Shown in pieces: positions 42,145 to 50,338 of a stretch of 64,000 nucleotides of DNA. Numbering within the stretch: the stretch's first letter is position 1; the number at the start of each line of letters is the position of its first letter. Location: the NCBI GenBank assembly GCA_947631955.1, contig CANRNJ010000003.1, positions 1 to 64,000 of the forward strand, given 5' to 3'. The position numbers were made by a program, and so were the translations under genes. The DNA is from an uncultured Lachnospiraceae bacterium (GTDB taxonomy: Bacteria > Bacillota > Clostridia > Lachnospirales > Lachnospiraceae). Below the pieces are notes generated by a model. The model had not been told where the DNA came from. It made no database searches and was given only the letters and a program-made list of their open reading frames with translations.

Positions 42145-43540
42145 AAGAAATATCCTTGCGGTCACTTATCTGTTTGTCGCCATGTTTCTGGGAATGATGG
42201 TATATACATGCCATTATGCAATGACGCACAAACAGGAACTGATCAACAACAGCTACAACGGCAGACAGGAGATCTTCACGGCACAGAATACGAGAGGATC
42301 CATTTATGCGTCGGGCGGGCAGGTGCTGGCTGAGACCCAGATCGGGGAAGACGGCGGGGAAACAAGGGTGTATCCGTATGCCAATCTGTTCGCACATGCC
42401 GTCGGATATGCGTCGAACGGAAAATACGGCATCGAGGCTCTGGGCAATTATTATCTGATCAATTCAAACGCCAAATTGTCCGACAAAGTAGCCAATGACA
42501 TGGCAGGAGAAAAGTATCCGGGCGACAATGTGTTTACCACACTGGACGTGGATCTGCAGGAGGTCGCTTACCAGTCCCTTGGGATCTATAAAGGCGCCGT
42601 TATCGTTACGGAGCCGTCTACGGGCAGGATCCTCGCCATGGTATCCAAGCCGGATTTTGATCCGAACGAGATCGACGCCATATGGGATGATCTTCTGGAA
42701 GACGAGGAGAGCACCGTGCTGCTGAACCGCGCCACGCAGGGATTGTATCCGCCGGGTTCGACGTTCAAGATGGTCACGGCGCTGGAATATATCCGCGAAA
42801 ATCCGGACAGTTACAGCCAGTACCGGTATCAGTGCGGCGGAAGGTTTACCCTTGGAGAGAATACCATCAACTGTTACCACGGAACGGCCCACGGAAGTGT
42901 GGATTTCGCCAGATCGTTTGCCAAATCCTGCAACTCTTCCTTTGCCAATATCGGTATGAAGCTGGACCGTGCCAAGTTTGGGGAAACGTTAAAGAGCCTT
43001 CTGTTTAATGAGAAGCTTCCGGTTGATTTTGCCTATAGCAAAAGCCGCCTGATCATCGATGCGGATACGGCGGACGCCGATATCATACAGGCGTCGATCG
43101 GGCAGGGCACGACGCAGATCACGCCGCTCCACCTGAATATGATCACCTGTGCGATAGCCAACAACGGTGTGCTTATGAAACCCTATCTGATGGATTGTGT
43201 GAAAAATTATGAAGGGAGCGTTATCAAACAGTTTAGTCCCGACACATACAGAAAATTGATGTCCGAAGAGGAAGCGGCCGCGTTAAACGGGCTGATGCAG
43301 GAAGTCGTCAAGAGCGGCACGGGCACCAAACTGTCGGGGATGCCTTACACAGCCGCCGGTAAGACGGGCTCCGCCGAGTACAACAATGTCAAGACGGATT
43401 CCCATGCATGGTTCACGGGATTTGCCCCGGCGGAAGATCCTGAGATCTGCGTGACCATTATTATCGAAGGCGCCGGATCGGGCGGCGACTATGCGGTTCC
43501 TATTGCGAAACGGATATTCAACGAATATTTTGATCAGTAG
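42083..43540 (+). CDS. Class B penicillin-binding protein (PbpA/PBP2-like)
   Basis: A 485-residue transpeptidase with one N-terminal span (about 24-43). Catalytic motifs: PPGSTFKMVTALE (SxxK), FAKSCNSSFANIG (SxN) and AAGKTGSAEYN (KTG). It cross-links peptidoglycan with the RodA/FtsW partner encoded just before. GTG 42083 is preferred since AAGGAG lies seven bases upstream, giving a 62-base overlap with the SEDS gene; an ATG at 42116 has no site. Its end overlaps the convergent HD-GYP gene by seven bases. Confidence 0.92.
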   Translation: MSKRNEDREQNMKTRSRKRIKRNILAVTYLFVAMFLGMMVYTCHYAMTHKQELINNSYNGRQEIFTAQNTRGSIYASGGQVLAETQIGEDGGETRVYPYANLFAHAVGYASNGKYGIEALGNYYLINSNAKLSDKVANDMAGEKYPGDNVFTTLDVDLQEVAYQSLGIYKGAVIVTEPSTGRILAMVSKPDFDPNEIDAIWDDLLEDEESTVLLNRATQGLYPPGSTFKMVTALEYIRENPDSYSQYRYQCGGRFTLGENTINCYHGTAHGSVDFARSFAKSCNSSFANIGMKLDRAKFGETLKSLLFNEKLPVDFAYSKSRLIIDADTADADIIQASIGQGTTQITPLHLNMITCAIANNGVLMKPYLMDCVKNYEGSVIKQFSPDTYRKLMSEEEAAALNGLMQEVVKSGTGTKLSGMPYTAAGKTGSAEYNNVKTDSHAWFTGFAPAEDPEICVTIIIEGAGSGGDYAVPIAKRIFNEYFDQ

Positions 43541-44589
43541 ATCGAAACGATTTCAAGATCGGGCACAGCCACAAGATCGATCTCCTGTATGCCGCTTCGC
43601 AGCACGGGTCTGGCGAGGGCGTTCTCGTTGATCCGTATGATCTGCGCTTCCGCATCGTTGGACAGGCGGACGTTGAAGCCCAGCTGTGTGGCCGCAATGT
43701 GGGAGAGGATCGGCCTCAGGATCGTTTCGTCATATTTGACATAGCCGTCTTTTTCAAAATTGGCTATCACCTGAAAAGGATTGAGGGACTGCCGGTACGT
43801 TCTGGCGGAAGTCATGGCCTCATATGCGTCGATGATGGCGATGTACTTGGCGTATATGTCGATCTGCGAAGAGTGCAGTTTGGAGGGATAGCCCGTGCCG
43901 TCGCAGCGCTCGTGGTGCATCAGGGCCGCCTTGATGATATGTTCATCCATGCCGCAGTCTTTCAGCATATCGAATCCGAGCATGGTGTGCGTTTTCAAAC
44001 GGGTAAATTCCAGATCGGTCAGCTTGCCGGACTTCCACAGAAGATCCTGCGGCAGCTTCAATTTGCCGATGTCATAGAAAAATCCGCACTGGATCAAAAG
44101 ATCGATATTTTCCTTGGGGAGATTGAGCCAATTCCCGAAGACGCCTGCGATCAAAGCGGAATTCAGACAGTGCGCATGGGTCAGATCATCCTCGCTCGGA
44201 AGCATGTTGTACAGATAGTCCAGCATCTGTTCCCCGTTTCCGGCGCGGGAAGCAAGAGTCGTGTAGATCTCCATCAGCGTGCTGATCTTCACGGGCGTTC
44301 CCTGTTCGACAAAGGCCGCCATATGCTTGCGGAAGATAGACATACAGTTATGATATGTCAGTTCAAAAGAGCGAAATCCCGCGCTCAGCCGTACTTTTTC
44401 AAAATGAGTGACGGCGAAGTCGATTTCTTCTTTGATGCTGACGACCATGATGGAATGACGCGCCAGTTTGGTGATGACATTTTCGTCGATCACGGTATCT
44501 TTCGGAAAGATAAGCTGATTCTGGTAGCTGTAGACATCTTCCGCCAGCACCATTCCGTTTTCCAGTGCCATACGAGCAATATTTTTCAC
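43534..44589 (-). CDS. HD-GYP-type phosphohydrolase, altered HD motif
   Basis: A 351-residue protein whose C-terminal 180 residues are an HD-GYP domain: FFYDIGKLKLPQDLLWKSGK, KTHTMLGFDMLKDCG, HHERCDGTGYPSKLHSSQ and IIDAYEAMTSARTYR. The family usually has HDIGK; here the first His is Tyr, so a metal ligand may be missing. GTG 44589 was chosen since GGGGGA lies seven bases upstream. Canonical members degrade cyclic di-GMP or other nucleotides. Confidence 0.87.
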   Translation of the reverse strand: MKNIARMALENGMVLAEDVYSYQNQLIFPKDTVIDENVITKLARHSIMVVSIKEEIDFAVTHFEKVRLSAGFRSFELTYHNCMSIFRKHMAAFVEQGTPVKISTLMEIYTTLASRAGNGEQMLDYLYNMLPSEDDLTHAHCLNSALIAGVFGNWLNLPKENIDLLIQCGFFYDIGKLKLPQDLLWKSGKLTDLEFTRLKTHTMLGFDMLKDCGMDEHIIKAALMHHERCDGTGYPSKLHSSQIDIYAKYIAIIDAYEAMTSARTYRQSLNPFQVIANFEKDGYVKYDETILRPILSHIAATQLGFNVRLSNDAEAQIIRINENALARPVLRSGIQEIDLVAVPDLEIVSIY

Positions 44590-45053
44590 GTTTGAGTCCC
44601 CCATACACATCCGGATCTGCCTTTGTCCGGAAAAACGCAGATACGACAATGTTTTATCGATCTGATATCAATGCACGATTATAGTATAGATCCTTCCAAC
44701 AGGAAGCGCTGTGCCTGCCATATGCGGCAGACCGGCCAAAGTTTATAATACAAAAAACAGCGCGATCATGCCGATCAGGAAAGCCGCCAGTATAAACATT
44801 GCGATGTAAGCCGCCTTCCGCTTTACGCCCGATACAGGTCCATCGTTTCTGCTGCGATAAATAATACAGCTATTATATATGATATAGTCCAAATGCATAT
44901 TTGTCAACGCAGGCGGCCATTTCGAAACAATGCAGGCCGTCATTTTGAAAAAATCACAGACACGGCCGTCGATCAGTCCGGTCTTTTTATTTGAAAGAAA
45001 GTGTGGTACAATGACTCCAGAATCCATGGAATTTCGTATCACCGGTGGTCATT
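44590..45053. other. Intergenic region with a possible small membrane ORF
   Basis: About 460 bases between divergent genes. On the minus strand 44743-45042 is open for 99 codons; only its last 27 residues (RKAAYIAMFILAAFLIGMIA...) look like protein, a membrane span, and no start codon precedes them properly. A TATACT/TATAAT pair lies before the HD-GYP gene (44683-44690 area). No other structure was seen. Confidence 0.4.
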
Positions 45054-45383
45054 ATGAAATTTTATAAAAATCTCTATATTGGGGACACTGTTAAAAAGCC
45101 CTGTAAAATCATAAAGAAACTGAAAAGATATGCGAAATTGAATCATGTCTATCTGATCGTGTATGATGCGGAAAGCGGAAGAGTGGAGAGTTTTCACTGT
45201 CTGATGCTGCAGCAGCCTTATTATAAAGTGAAACCGCCTTATATCATCGGGATCGCAGGCAGCCGGGACGAAGCGGACCAGATCATCTGCCGGATGGTGC
45301 AGGAATCTTTGGAAAAGACCGGCGGAGTCGATCTGCGGGCGTATCTGTTCGGGGAAAACGCGGAGGATGACATGACGTCATAG
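45054..45383 (+). CDS. Conserved-looking hypothetical protein
   Basis: A 109-residue protein, MKFYKNLYIGDTVKKPCKI... with mixed alpha/beta pattern (HVYLIVYDAESGRVESFHCL, PPYIIGIAGSRDEADQIICR). It has no membrane span or known motif. GGTGGT precedes ATG 45054. It lies 49 bases before the DUF2953 gene and may share its transcript. The family is not recognised with certainty. Confidence 0.7.
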   Translation: MKFYKNLYIGDTVKKPCKIIKKLKRYAKLNHVYLIVYDAESGRVESFHCLMLQQPYYKVKPPYIIGIAGSRDEADQIICRMVQESLEKTGGVDLRAYLFGENAEDDMTS

Positions 45384-45431
45384 ACCGGCGCCAGAGCCAT
45401 GGGCGGGAAAAGGAATTAAGATAGAGATCAT

Positions 45432-46469
45432 ATGCTACATATCATTTTATTGATTCTGAAAATCATAGGTATTGTTTTGGCAGTCGTTTTGGGGATGTTA
45501 TTCCTTGTGCTGATAAGCGTACTGTTCGTGCCCGTGCGTTACCGCGTCCGCGCAGAAAGGCAGGAGGGCGACGACAGCCCGCCGGTGGAGGTTTATGTGA
45601 AAGTCACATGGCTGCTGCATCTGGTCAATGTACTGGTCCGGTATCCCGGCAGAGTGGCCGTAAGGGTCAGGATCCTCGTGTTTACGCTGTTCCGGCTTCC
45701 GCAAAAAGAGAAAAAGCCCGGACGGGAGCGAAAACCAAAAAAAGAACCGCAGCCCAGCGAGAGCATGGAGCCCAAGAAAGAGCCGAGGCCGCAGCCTGAG
45801 GAGAGCACGGAACACAAGCGGGAACAGGAACAGAAGTCCGAAGCAGCGGGATCCGGGCAGGAGCCTCAGCCTGACGGCGAGAGCGCAGAGTCCAAGGAAG
45901 AGCCGAAGCAGCAGCCCGGCGAGAGCGCAGAGTCCGGACAGGAGCCGGAGCAGGAGCCGCCTTATAAGGATTCTTTTTCCGGTAAGATCAAAAAGGCGCT
46001 CGATAAGATCAAAGCCGTATTTGAAAAAATCAAGGCGTTCTTTCAAAATATACAGTACACAATCCGGAATATCTGTGATAAAATAAAGAACACGTCCGAT
46101 ACTATACATTATTACAGAGAAGTTTTGGAGAGTGAGATCTTCCGCAGCTCTCTGCAGCAATGCAGGGGAGAACTGGGCTGGGTATTCAGGAAGCTGAAAC
46201 CGGACAGATTCGAAGCGGACCTCATTGTCGGCATGGAAGACCCCGCTGCGACCGGAGAGATACTTGCCATCTACGGCATGCTATATCCGCTGATCGGTCA
46301 AAGCGTGCGGGTGGCCGGTGATTTTGAATGTGATAAGACACGCGTGGAAGGCCGGTTTTATATGCGCGGCAGGATACGGGCTTTTACCTTCATAAGAGCT
46401 GCCGTCCGGCTTTATTTTAACAAGGATATCAGAAAACTGATCAGATTATTGAAAAAGGAGGCTGTATAA
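45432..46469 (+). CDS. DUF2953 family membrane protein (YtfI-like)
   Basis: A 345-residue protein: N-terminal span (about 4-34), a short beta region (VEVYVKVTWLLHLVNVLVRY), a Pro/Glu/Ser-rich linker (about 105-178) with repeats such as EPQPDGESAESKEEPK, then the DUF2953 domain (LGWVFRKLKPDRFEADLIVG, YGMLYPLIGQSVRVAG). The gene is directly followed by gerW, the order seen for ytfI-ytfJ of Bacillus. The linker is longer than in typical members. Role in sporulation is suggested by the neighbour. Confidence 0.88.
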   Translation: MLHIILLILKIIGIVLAVVLGMLFLVLISVLFVPVRYRVRAERQEGDDSPPVEVYVKVTWLLHLVNVLVRYPGRVAVRVRILVFTLFRLPQKEKKPGRERKPKKEPQPSESMEPKKEPRPQPEESTEHKREQEQKSEAAGSGQEPQPDGESAESKEEPKQQPGESAESGQEPEQEPPYKDSFSGKIKKALDKIKAVFEKIKAFFQNIQYTIRNICDKIKNTSDTIHYYREVLESEIFRSSLQQCRGELGWVFRKLKPDRFEADLIVGMEDPAATGEILAIYGMLYPLIGQSVRVAGDFECDKTRVEGRFYMRGRIRAFTFIRAAVRLYFNKDIRKLIRLLKKEAV

Positions 46470-46856
46470 ATGGCAGACAATAATTTTACCGGGGTGATCG
46501 ATTCCCTCATGAAAGGAATGAATTCGATCCTTGGCACAAAAACGGTCGTGGGCGACGCAACGCAGATCGGTGATACGATCATTCTGCCGCTTGTCGATGT
46601 CAGCTTCGGTGTGGGAGCAGGCGCCTCCGCCGCTGACAAGAAGAACGGAGGAGGCGGCGGATTTACGGCAAAGATGTCCCCCAGCGCCGTTCTTGTGATC
46701 AAAAACGGATCGACCAAACTGGTCAATGTCAAGAATCAGGATACGATCACAAAAGTTCTGGATATGATCCCGGATGTGATCGACAAATTTACGGCGCCGA
46801 AGGAAGAGATGATCGAGGACGACAAGGCGGTGGATATCGCTTTTCCGGAAGAATAG
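46470..46856 (+). CDS. gerW: Sporulation protein GerW (YtfJ)
   Basis: A 128-residue protein with the GerW pattern: MKGMNSILGTKTVVGDATQI, TIILPLVDVSFGVGAGASAA, a Gly-rich loop, FTAKMSPSAVLVIKNGSTKL and the C-terminal VLDMIPDVIDKF. YtfJ is a spore protein tied to germination in Bacillus. AAGGAGG (46456-46462) precedes ATG 46470. It follows the DUF2953 gene without a gap, so they form one operon. Confidence 0.92.
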   Translation: MADNNFTGVIDSLMKGMNSILGTKTVVGDATQIGDTIILPLVDVSFGVGAGASAADKKNGGGGGFTAKMSPSAVLVIKNGSTKLVNVKNQDTITKVLDMIPDVIDKFTAPKEEMIEDDKAVDIAFPEE

Positions 46857-46954
46857 CAGAGCTGCCGGATCCGCGTTTTGTGCGCGGCAGGCCCTGAACT
46901 ATTTTGCACAATATTTCATATAATGTAAAGAAGAAGCATATACAGGTATGGTGT

Positions 46955-47095
46955 ATGAAGAAATTGATCGGGCTGGCCGCCTTTTGTATTGCGTTTGGTA
47001 TGCTGTTTATGCTTTTTTTGGTCAATCGCTTTGTCGGCTTGGTGCTTATTATTTTGCTGCTGCTTATCGGTTATAATTTTTTTTGCTGTAATTAA
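46955..47095 (+). CDS. Small membrane protein
   Basis: A 46-residue protein, MKKLIGLAAFCIAFGMLFML then two hydrophobic segments and a Cys-Cys-Asn end (IGYNFFCCN). The pattern, positive start and two spans separated by VNRFVG, recalls a small conserved clostridial membrane protein. Ribosome site is weak. It lies just before the J-domain gene. Confidence 0.6.
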   Translation: MKKLIGLAAFCIAFGMLFMLFLVNRFVGLVLIILLLLIGYNFFCCN

Positions 47096-47120
47096 ATGCT
47101 TATACGGCAGAGGTTTGTTT

Positions 47121-47660
47121 ATGGATAACTTTGAAGAAACTTTGGTGCATGGGTCCAAAGAAGAACTCCAGGAATTAAAGTCTTGGCTTTTCAGGGAGAA
47201 TATCAGACTGGTCACGGCGTCCAGAGAACTGGAACAGCTTCAGGAGCAGTTCCTTAAGGAAAAAATGCAGTTTCAGGAAGAAATGAAACTCCTGAACCAC
47301 AAGATATCGGGAGAGCGCCAGAGGCTGAAAGAGGACAACCAGTTTTTTGAAAAGAAGATGGAGATCCTGAAGAACGGTTTCAGCCAGCTTGACATGGACC
47401 GCAGGCGTCTGGATAAGGAATGGGCCAGACTGGCGGCGGAGAGGGAACTCATGGGCGAATATCCGGTATATGACGGCGCTGCGGACGTTTCCGTTTTCTT
47501 TAAGGGGGTCCGTACGCCTTTGGCGTTGAAAAAGCGGTATAAAGATCTGATCAAGATCTTTCATCCGGATAATGTGGCAGGGGACAAAGAGATCATCCAG
47601 CGGATCAATAAAGAATACGAAAGACTGAAAAGAGAGTATGACAGTATCAAACAGGCATAA
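47121..47660 (+). CDS. J-domain protein with N-terminal coiled coil
   Basis: A 179-residue protein: a long helical coiled coil over the first 110 residues (EQFLKEKMQFQEEMKLLNHK, RQRLKEDNQFFEKKMEILKN) and a C-terminal J domain (RYKDLIKIFHPDNVAGDKEI) with the HPD motif that activates DnaK. The order, J domain last, differs from DnaJ, so it probably targets DnaK to a particular partner through the coil. ATG 47121 has GAGGT upstream. A bidirectional terminator follows. Confidence 0.85.
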   Translation: MDNFEETLVHGSKEELQELKSWLFRENIRLVTASRELEQLQEQFLKEKMQFQEEMKLLNHKISGERQRLKEDNQFFEKKMEILKNGFSQLDMDRRRLDKEWARLAAERELMGEYPVYDGAADVSVFFKGVRTPLALKKRYKDLIKIFHPDNVAGDKEIIQRINKEYERLKREYDSIKQA

Positions 47661-47666
47661 AAAACA

Positions 47667-47694
47667 AATCGGGCTGTGTATCAGCCCGATTTTT
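47667..47694. terminator. Bidirectional terminator between the J-domain gene and rpmB
   Basis: AATCGGGCTG (47667-47676) pairs with CAGCCCGATT (47682-47691) across a five-base loop, followed by Ts on the plus strand and, after TTTG, six Ts on the minus strand. It serves both convergent genes. Confidence 0.88.
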
Positions 47695-47773
47695 CGCTTG
47701 ATCATTGACGCTGCGGCCATCCAATGAGTCTACAGACTCCGGCGCCGACAAGCCCTTAAGATACGATCTGCAA

Positions 47774-47959
47774 TTATGCTCTTTCTACGTTTCCGGATCT
47801 CAGGCAGCGCGTACAAACATGAAGCCGCTTATTTGCGCCGTTTACTTTGCACATGACCTTCTTGACGTTTGAATTCCAGATTCTGTTGGATCTTCTATGA
47901 GAATGGCTTACATTATTCCCGAAATGAGCACCTTTGCCGCAAATATCACATTTAGCCAT
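47774..47959 (-). CDS. rpmB: 50S ribosomal protein L28
   Basis: A 61-residue basic protein, MAKCDICGKGAHFGNNVSHS... ending VCTRCLRSGNVERA. The two Cys pairs (CDIC, CTRC) mark the zinc-binding form of L28. GGAGG precedes ATG 47959; the ATG at 47989 lacks a site. It is transcribed opposite to the following yloU-fakA operon. Confidence 0.95.
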   Translation of the reverse strand: MAKCDICGKGAHFGNNVSHSHRRSNRIWNSNVKKVMCKVNGANKRLHVCTRCLRSGNVERA

Positions 47960-48137
47960 CTTTACACCTCCTTTATCGCTACACAACATTTGTATAATAG
48001 CAGAAAGTATTCAGAATTGCAAGCAGAAAATATATATTTTTGGTCATAGTTTTGGACATAGGGTGATTTTTGGGACATAAAGATATGACGGCGGTAAATT
48101 GTGAATATTTTATATTTCTTTTTTTGCCGTGACAGGT

Positions 48138-48143
48138 TATAAT
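48138..48143 (+). promoter_or_regulatory. -10 element of the yloU-fakA-recG operon
   Basis: TATAAT 45 bases before ATG 48188. No good -35 lies 17 bases upstream (only TTTCTT-like sequence), so activation or an extended -10 may be needed. The long operon to mreC may begin here, with additional internal promoters. Confidence 0.5.
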
Positions 48144-48187
48144 ACCATTATATATTTAGAATAATATGACAGTGAGGAGGTAACTTA

Positions 48188-48547
48188 ATGAAAGTTTCTT
48201 CGATGGATACGCATATGGGAAACATATCGATAGATCAGGAAGTGGTCGCACAGTATGCGGGTACTGTCGCTATGGAATGTTTCGGCGTGGTAGGCATGGC
48301 AGGTATGAGCGTCAAGGACGGTCTTGTCCGGCTTCTCAAAAAAGACAGCATGACCCGCGGGATTCAGGTCATTTTGAACAATAATAAGCTGACGTTGAAT
48401 TTTCATATCATCGTTTCTTACGGCGTGAGTATTCTCGCGGTAGCGGACAATCTGATCAGTAATGTGAAATACAAAGTGGAAGAGTTTACGGGAATTGAAG
48501 TGGAAAAAATGAACATCTTCGTAGAAGGTGTCAAAGTGATTGACTGA
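48188..48547 (+). CDS. Asp23/Gls24 family envelope stress protein (YloU)
   Basis: A 119-residue protein of the Asp23 family: GNISIDQEVVAQYAGTVAME, CFGVVGMAGMSVKDGLVRLL and EEFTGIEVEKMNIFVEGVKV. Such proteins assist envelope homeostasis. AGGAGG precedes ATG 48188. It heads the conserved yloU-yloV(fakA)-recG cluster, and the stop is 15 bases before the kinase gene. Confidence 0.93.
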   Translation: MKVSSMDTHMGNISIDQEVVAQYAGTVAMECFGVVGMAGMSVKDGLVRLLKKDSMTRGIQVILNNNKLTLNFHIIVSYGVSILAVADNLISNVKYKVEEFTGIEVEKMNIFVEGVKVID

Positions 48548-48562
48548 GGGAGGATAAGCGAG

Positions 48563-50254
48563 GTGGTTACGAATTCGATCGATGCCGGAGTAATGGCTGA
48601 TTTATTTCTTGCCGGCGCAAAAAATCTTGAAAGAAACAAAGAATGGATCAATGACTTGAATGTTTTTCCGGTGCCCGACGGGGATACCGGTACCAATATG
48701 ACGCTGACGATCATGTCCGCCGCGAAGGAAGTGTCCGCGCTGCGCGGCACGGGCGATATCGATATGCAGTCGCTGTGCAAAGCGATCTCGTCGGGATCCC
48801 TGCGCGGCGCCAGAGGCAATTCGGGCGTCATTCTTTCCCAGCTGTTCCGCGGTTTTACCAAGGGCGTTAAAGAATATGACCATATCACGATCCCCGTGAT
48901 CGCGGCCGCTTTTGACAAGGCGGTAGAAACGGCGTACAAAGCGGTCATGAAACCGAAGGAAGGGACGATTCTGACCGTGGCTAAGGGCGCTGCGATCAAG
49001 GCGAAAGAACTGGCGGACAACGGCACGGAGGACATGGAAGATTTTCTCCGGCAGATCATCGAGCGCGCGAAGGATGTGTTGGAACAGACTCCGGAAATGC
49101 TTCCGGTCTTAAAGCAGGCGGGCGTTGTTGACTCAGGCGGTCAAGGACTGGTGCTCGTGCTGCAGGGGATATACGATGCCTTTACGGGCAAAGAAACGGA
49201 TTTTTCTTTAAGCGAGGCGGAAACATCTCCGGCAGGCGGCAGGAGCGCGGCCGTCAATGTGGACGCACAGGCTGACGCGGATATTAAATTCGGCTACTGC
49301 ACCGAATTTATCATTATGCTCAACAAGGTCTTCAACATCAAGACCGAATTGGATTTTAAAGCGTATCTGGAGTCCATCGGCGATTCGATCGTTGTCGTGG
49401 CGGACGATGACGTGGTTAAGGTGCATGTACATACCAACGACCCCGGTCTGGCCATACAGCGGGCGTTGAAATACGGCGCGCTGTCCAATATGAAGATCGA
49501 TAATATGCGTCTGGAGCATCAGGAGAAGCTGTTCAAGATGTCGCAGAAGGCGCCGGAAGAAACTAAGCGGAAACCGGCGGCTGACCAACCGAGGAAAGAG
49601 GTCGGCTTTATCGCCGTATCCGTGGGCGACGGCATAAACGAGATATTTAAGGGACTGGGCGTCGATTACATCATCGAGGGCGGCCAGACCATGAATCCCA
49701 GTACGGAGGATATGCTCAACGCCATAGACCAGATCAACGCGGACAGCATCTTTATCCTTCCGAACAACAAGAACATCATTCTGGCGGCCAATCAGGCGCA
49801 GTCGCTCGTCAAGGATAAGAAGATCATCGTCATACCAACCAAGACCGTGCCTCAGGGCATTACGGCGGTCATTAATTATGTGCCGGATATGACGGCGGAA
49901 GAGAACGCCGAAGTCATGTGCAGGGAGATCAAATGCGTTTCCACCGGGCAGGTGACTTATGCCGTAAGGGATACGAGCATCGACGACAAGGAGATCAAAC
50001 AGGGCGATTTCATGGGGATCGGCGATTCTGGGATCCTCACCGTCGGAACGGCGATATCGGAAGTGACGATGAATATGATCGACGAGATGATGTCGGACGA
50101 TATGGAATTGATCAGCATTTATTACGGCTCGGACATAACGGATGAAGACGCCGAGAGCCTGCGGTCGCGCGTGGAGGATAAATATTCTTCCTGCGATATC
50201 GAACTGCAGTACGGCGGCCAGCCGATCTATTATTATATTGTTTCGGCAGAATAA
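48563..50254 (+). CDS. fakA: DAK2-domain fatty acid kinase subunit (FakA/YloV)
   Basis: A 563-residue protein: the nucleotide-binding DAK2 domain (about 1-200) with NVFPVPDGDTGTNMTLT and the RGARGNSGVILSQLFRG motif, a linker, and a C-terminal DegV-like EDD-type half (KEVGFIAVSVGDGINEIFKG, IFILPNNKNIILAANQAQSL). FakA phosphorylates acyl chains delivered by DegV-type FakB proteins; a DegV gene lies downstream. GTG 48563 is the start, after GAGGATAAGCGAG. Fatty-acid activation is inferred from family. Confidence 0.92.
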   Translation: MVTNSIDAGVMADLFLAGAKNLERNKEWINDLNVFPVPDGDTGTNMTLTIMSAAKEVSALRGTGDIDMQSLCKAISSGSLRGARGNSGVILSQLFRGFTKGVKEYDHITIPVIAAAFDKAVETAYKAVMKPKEGTILTVAKGAAIKAKELADNGTEDMEDFLRQIIERAKDVLEQTPEMLPVLKQAGVVDSGGQGLVLVLQGIYDAFTGKETDFSLSEAETSPAGGRSAAVNVDAQADADIKFGYCTEFIIMLNKVFNIKTELDFKAYLESIGDSIVVVADDDVVKVHVHTNDPGLAIQRALKYGALSNMKIDNMRLEHQEKLFKMSQKAPEETKRKPAADQPRKEVGFIAVSVGDGINEIFKGLGVDYIIEGGQTMNPSTEDMLNAIDQINADSIFILPNNKNIILAANQAQSLVKDKKIIVIPTKTVPQGITAVINYVPDMTAEENAEVMCREIKCVSTGQVTYAVRDTSIDDKEIKQGDFMGIGDSGILTVGTAISEVTMNMIDEMMSDDMELISIYYGSDITDEDAESLRSRVEDKYSSCDIELQYGGQPIYYYIVSAE

Positions 50255-50338
50255 ACTTTCCGTAACAGGATCAGACAGTTTCCCTGACAACATGCACGGA
50301 ACAGGTGCTGTTGCCGGGGATTTTTTGAGGTGATTTCC

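Noticed and set aside
44743-45042. 99-codon minus-strand frame with a hydrophobic end
   Set aside because: Only the last 27 residues look like protein and no properly spaced start precedes them.
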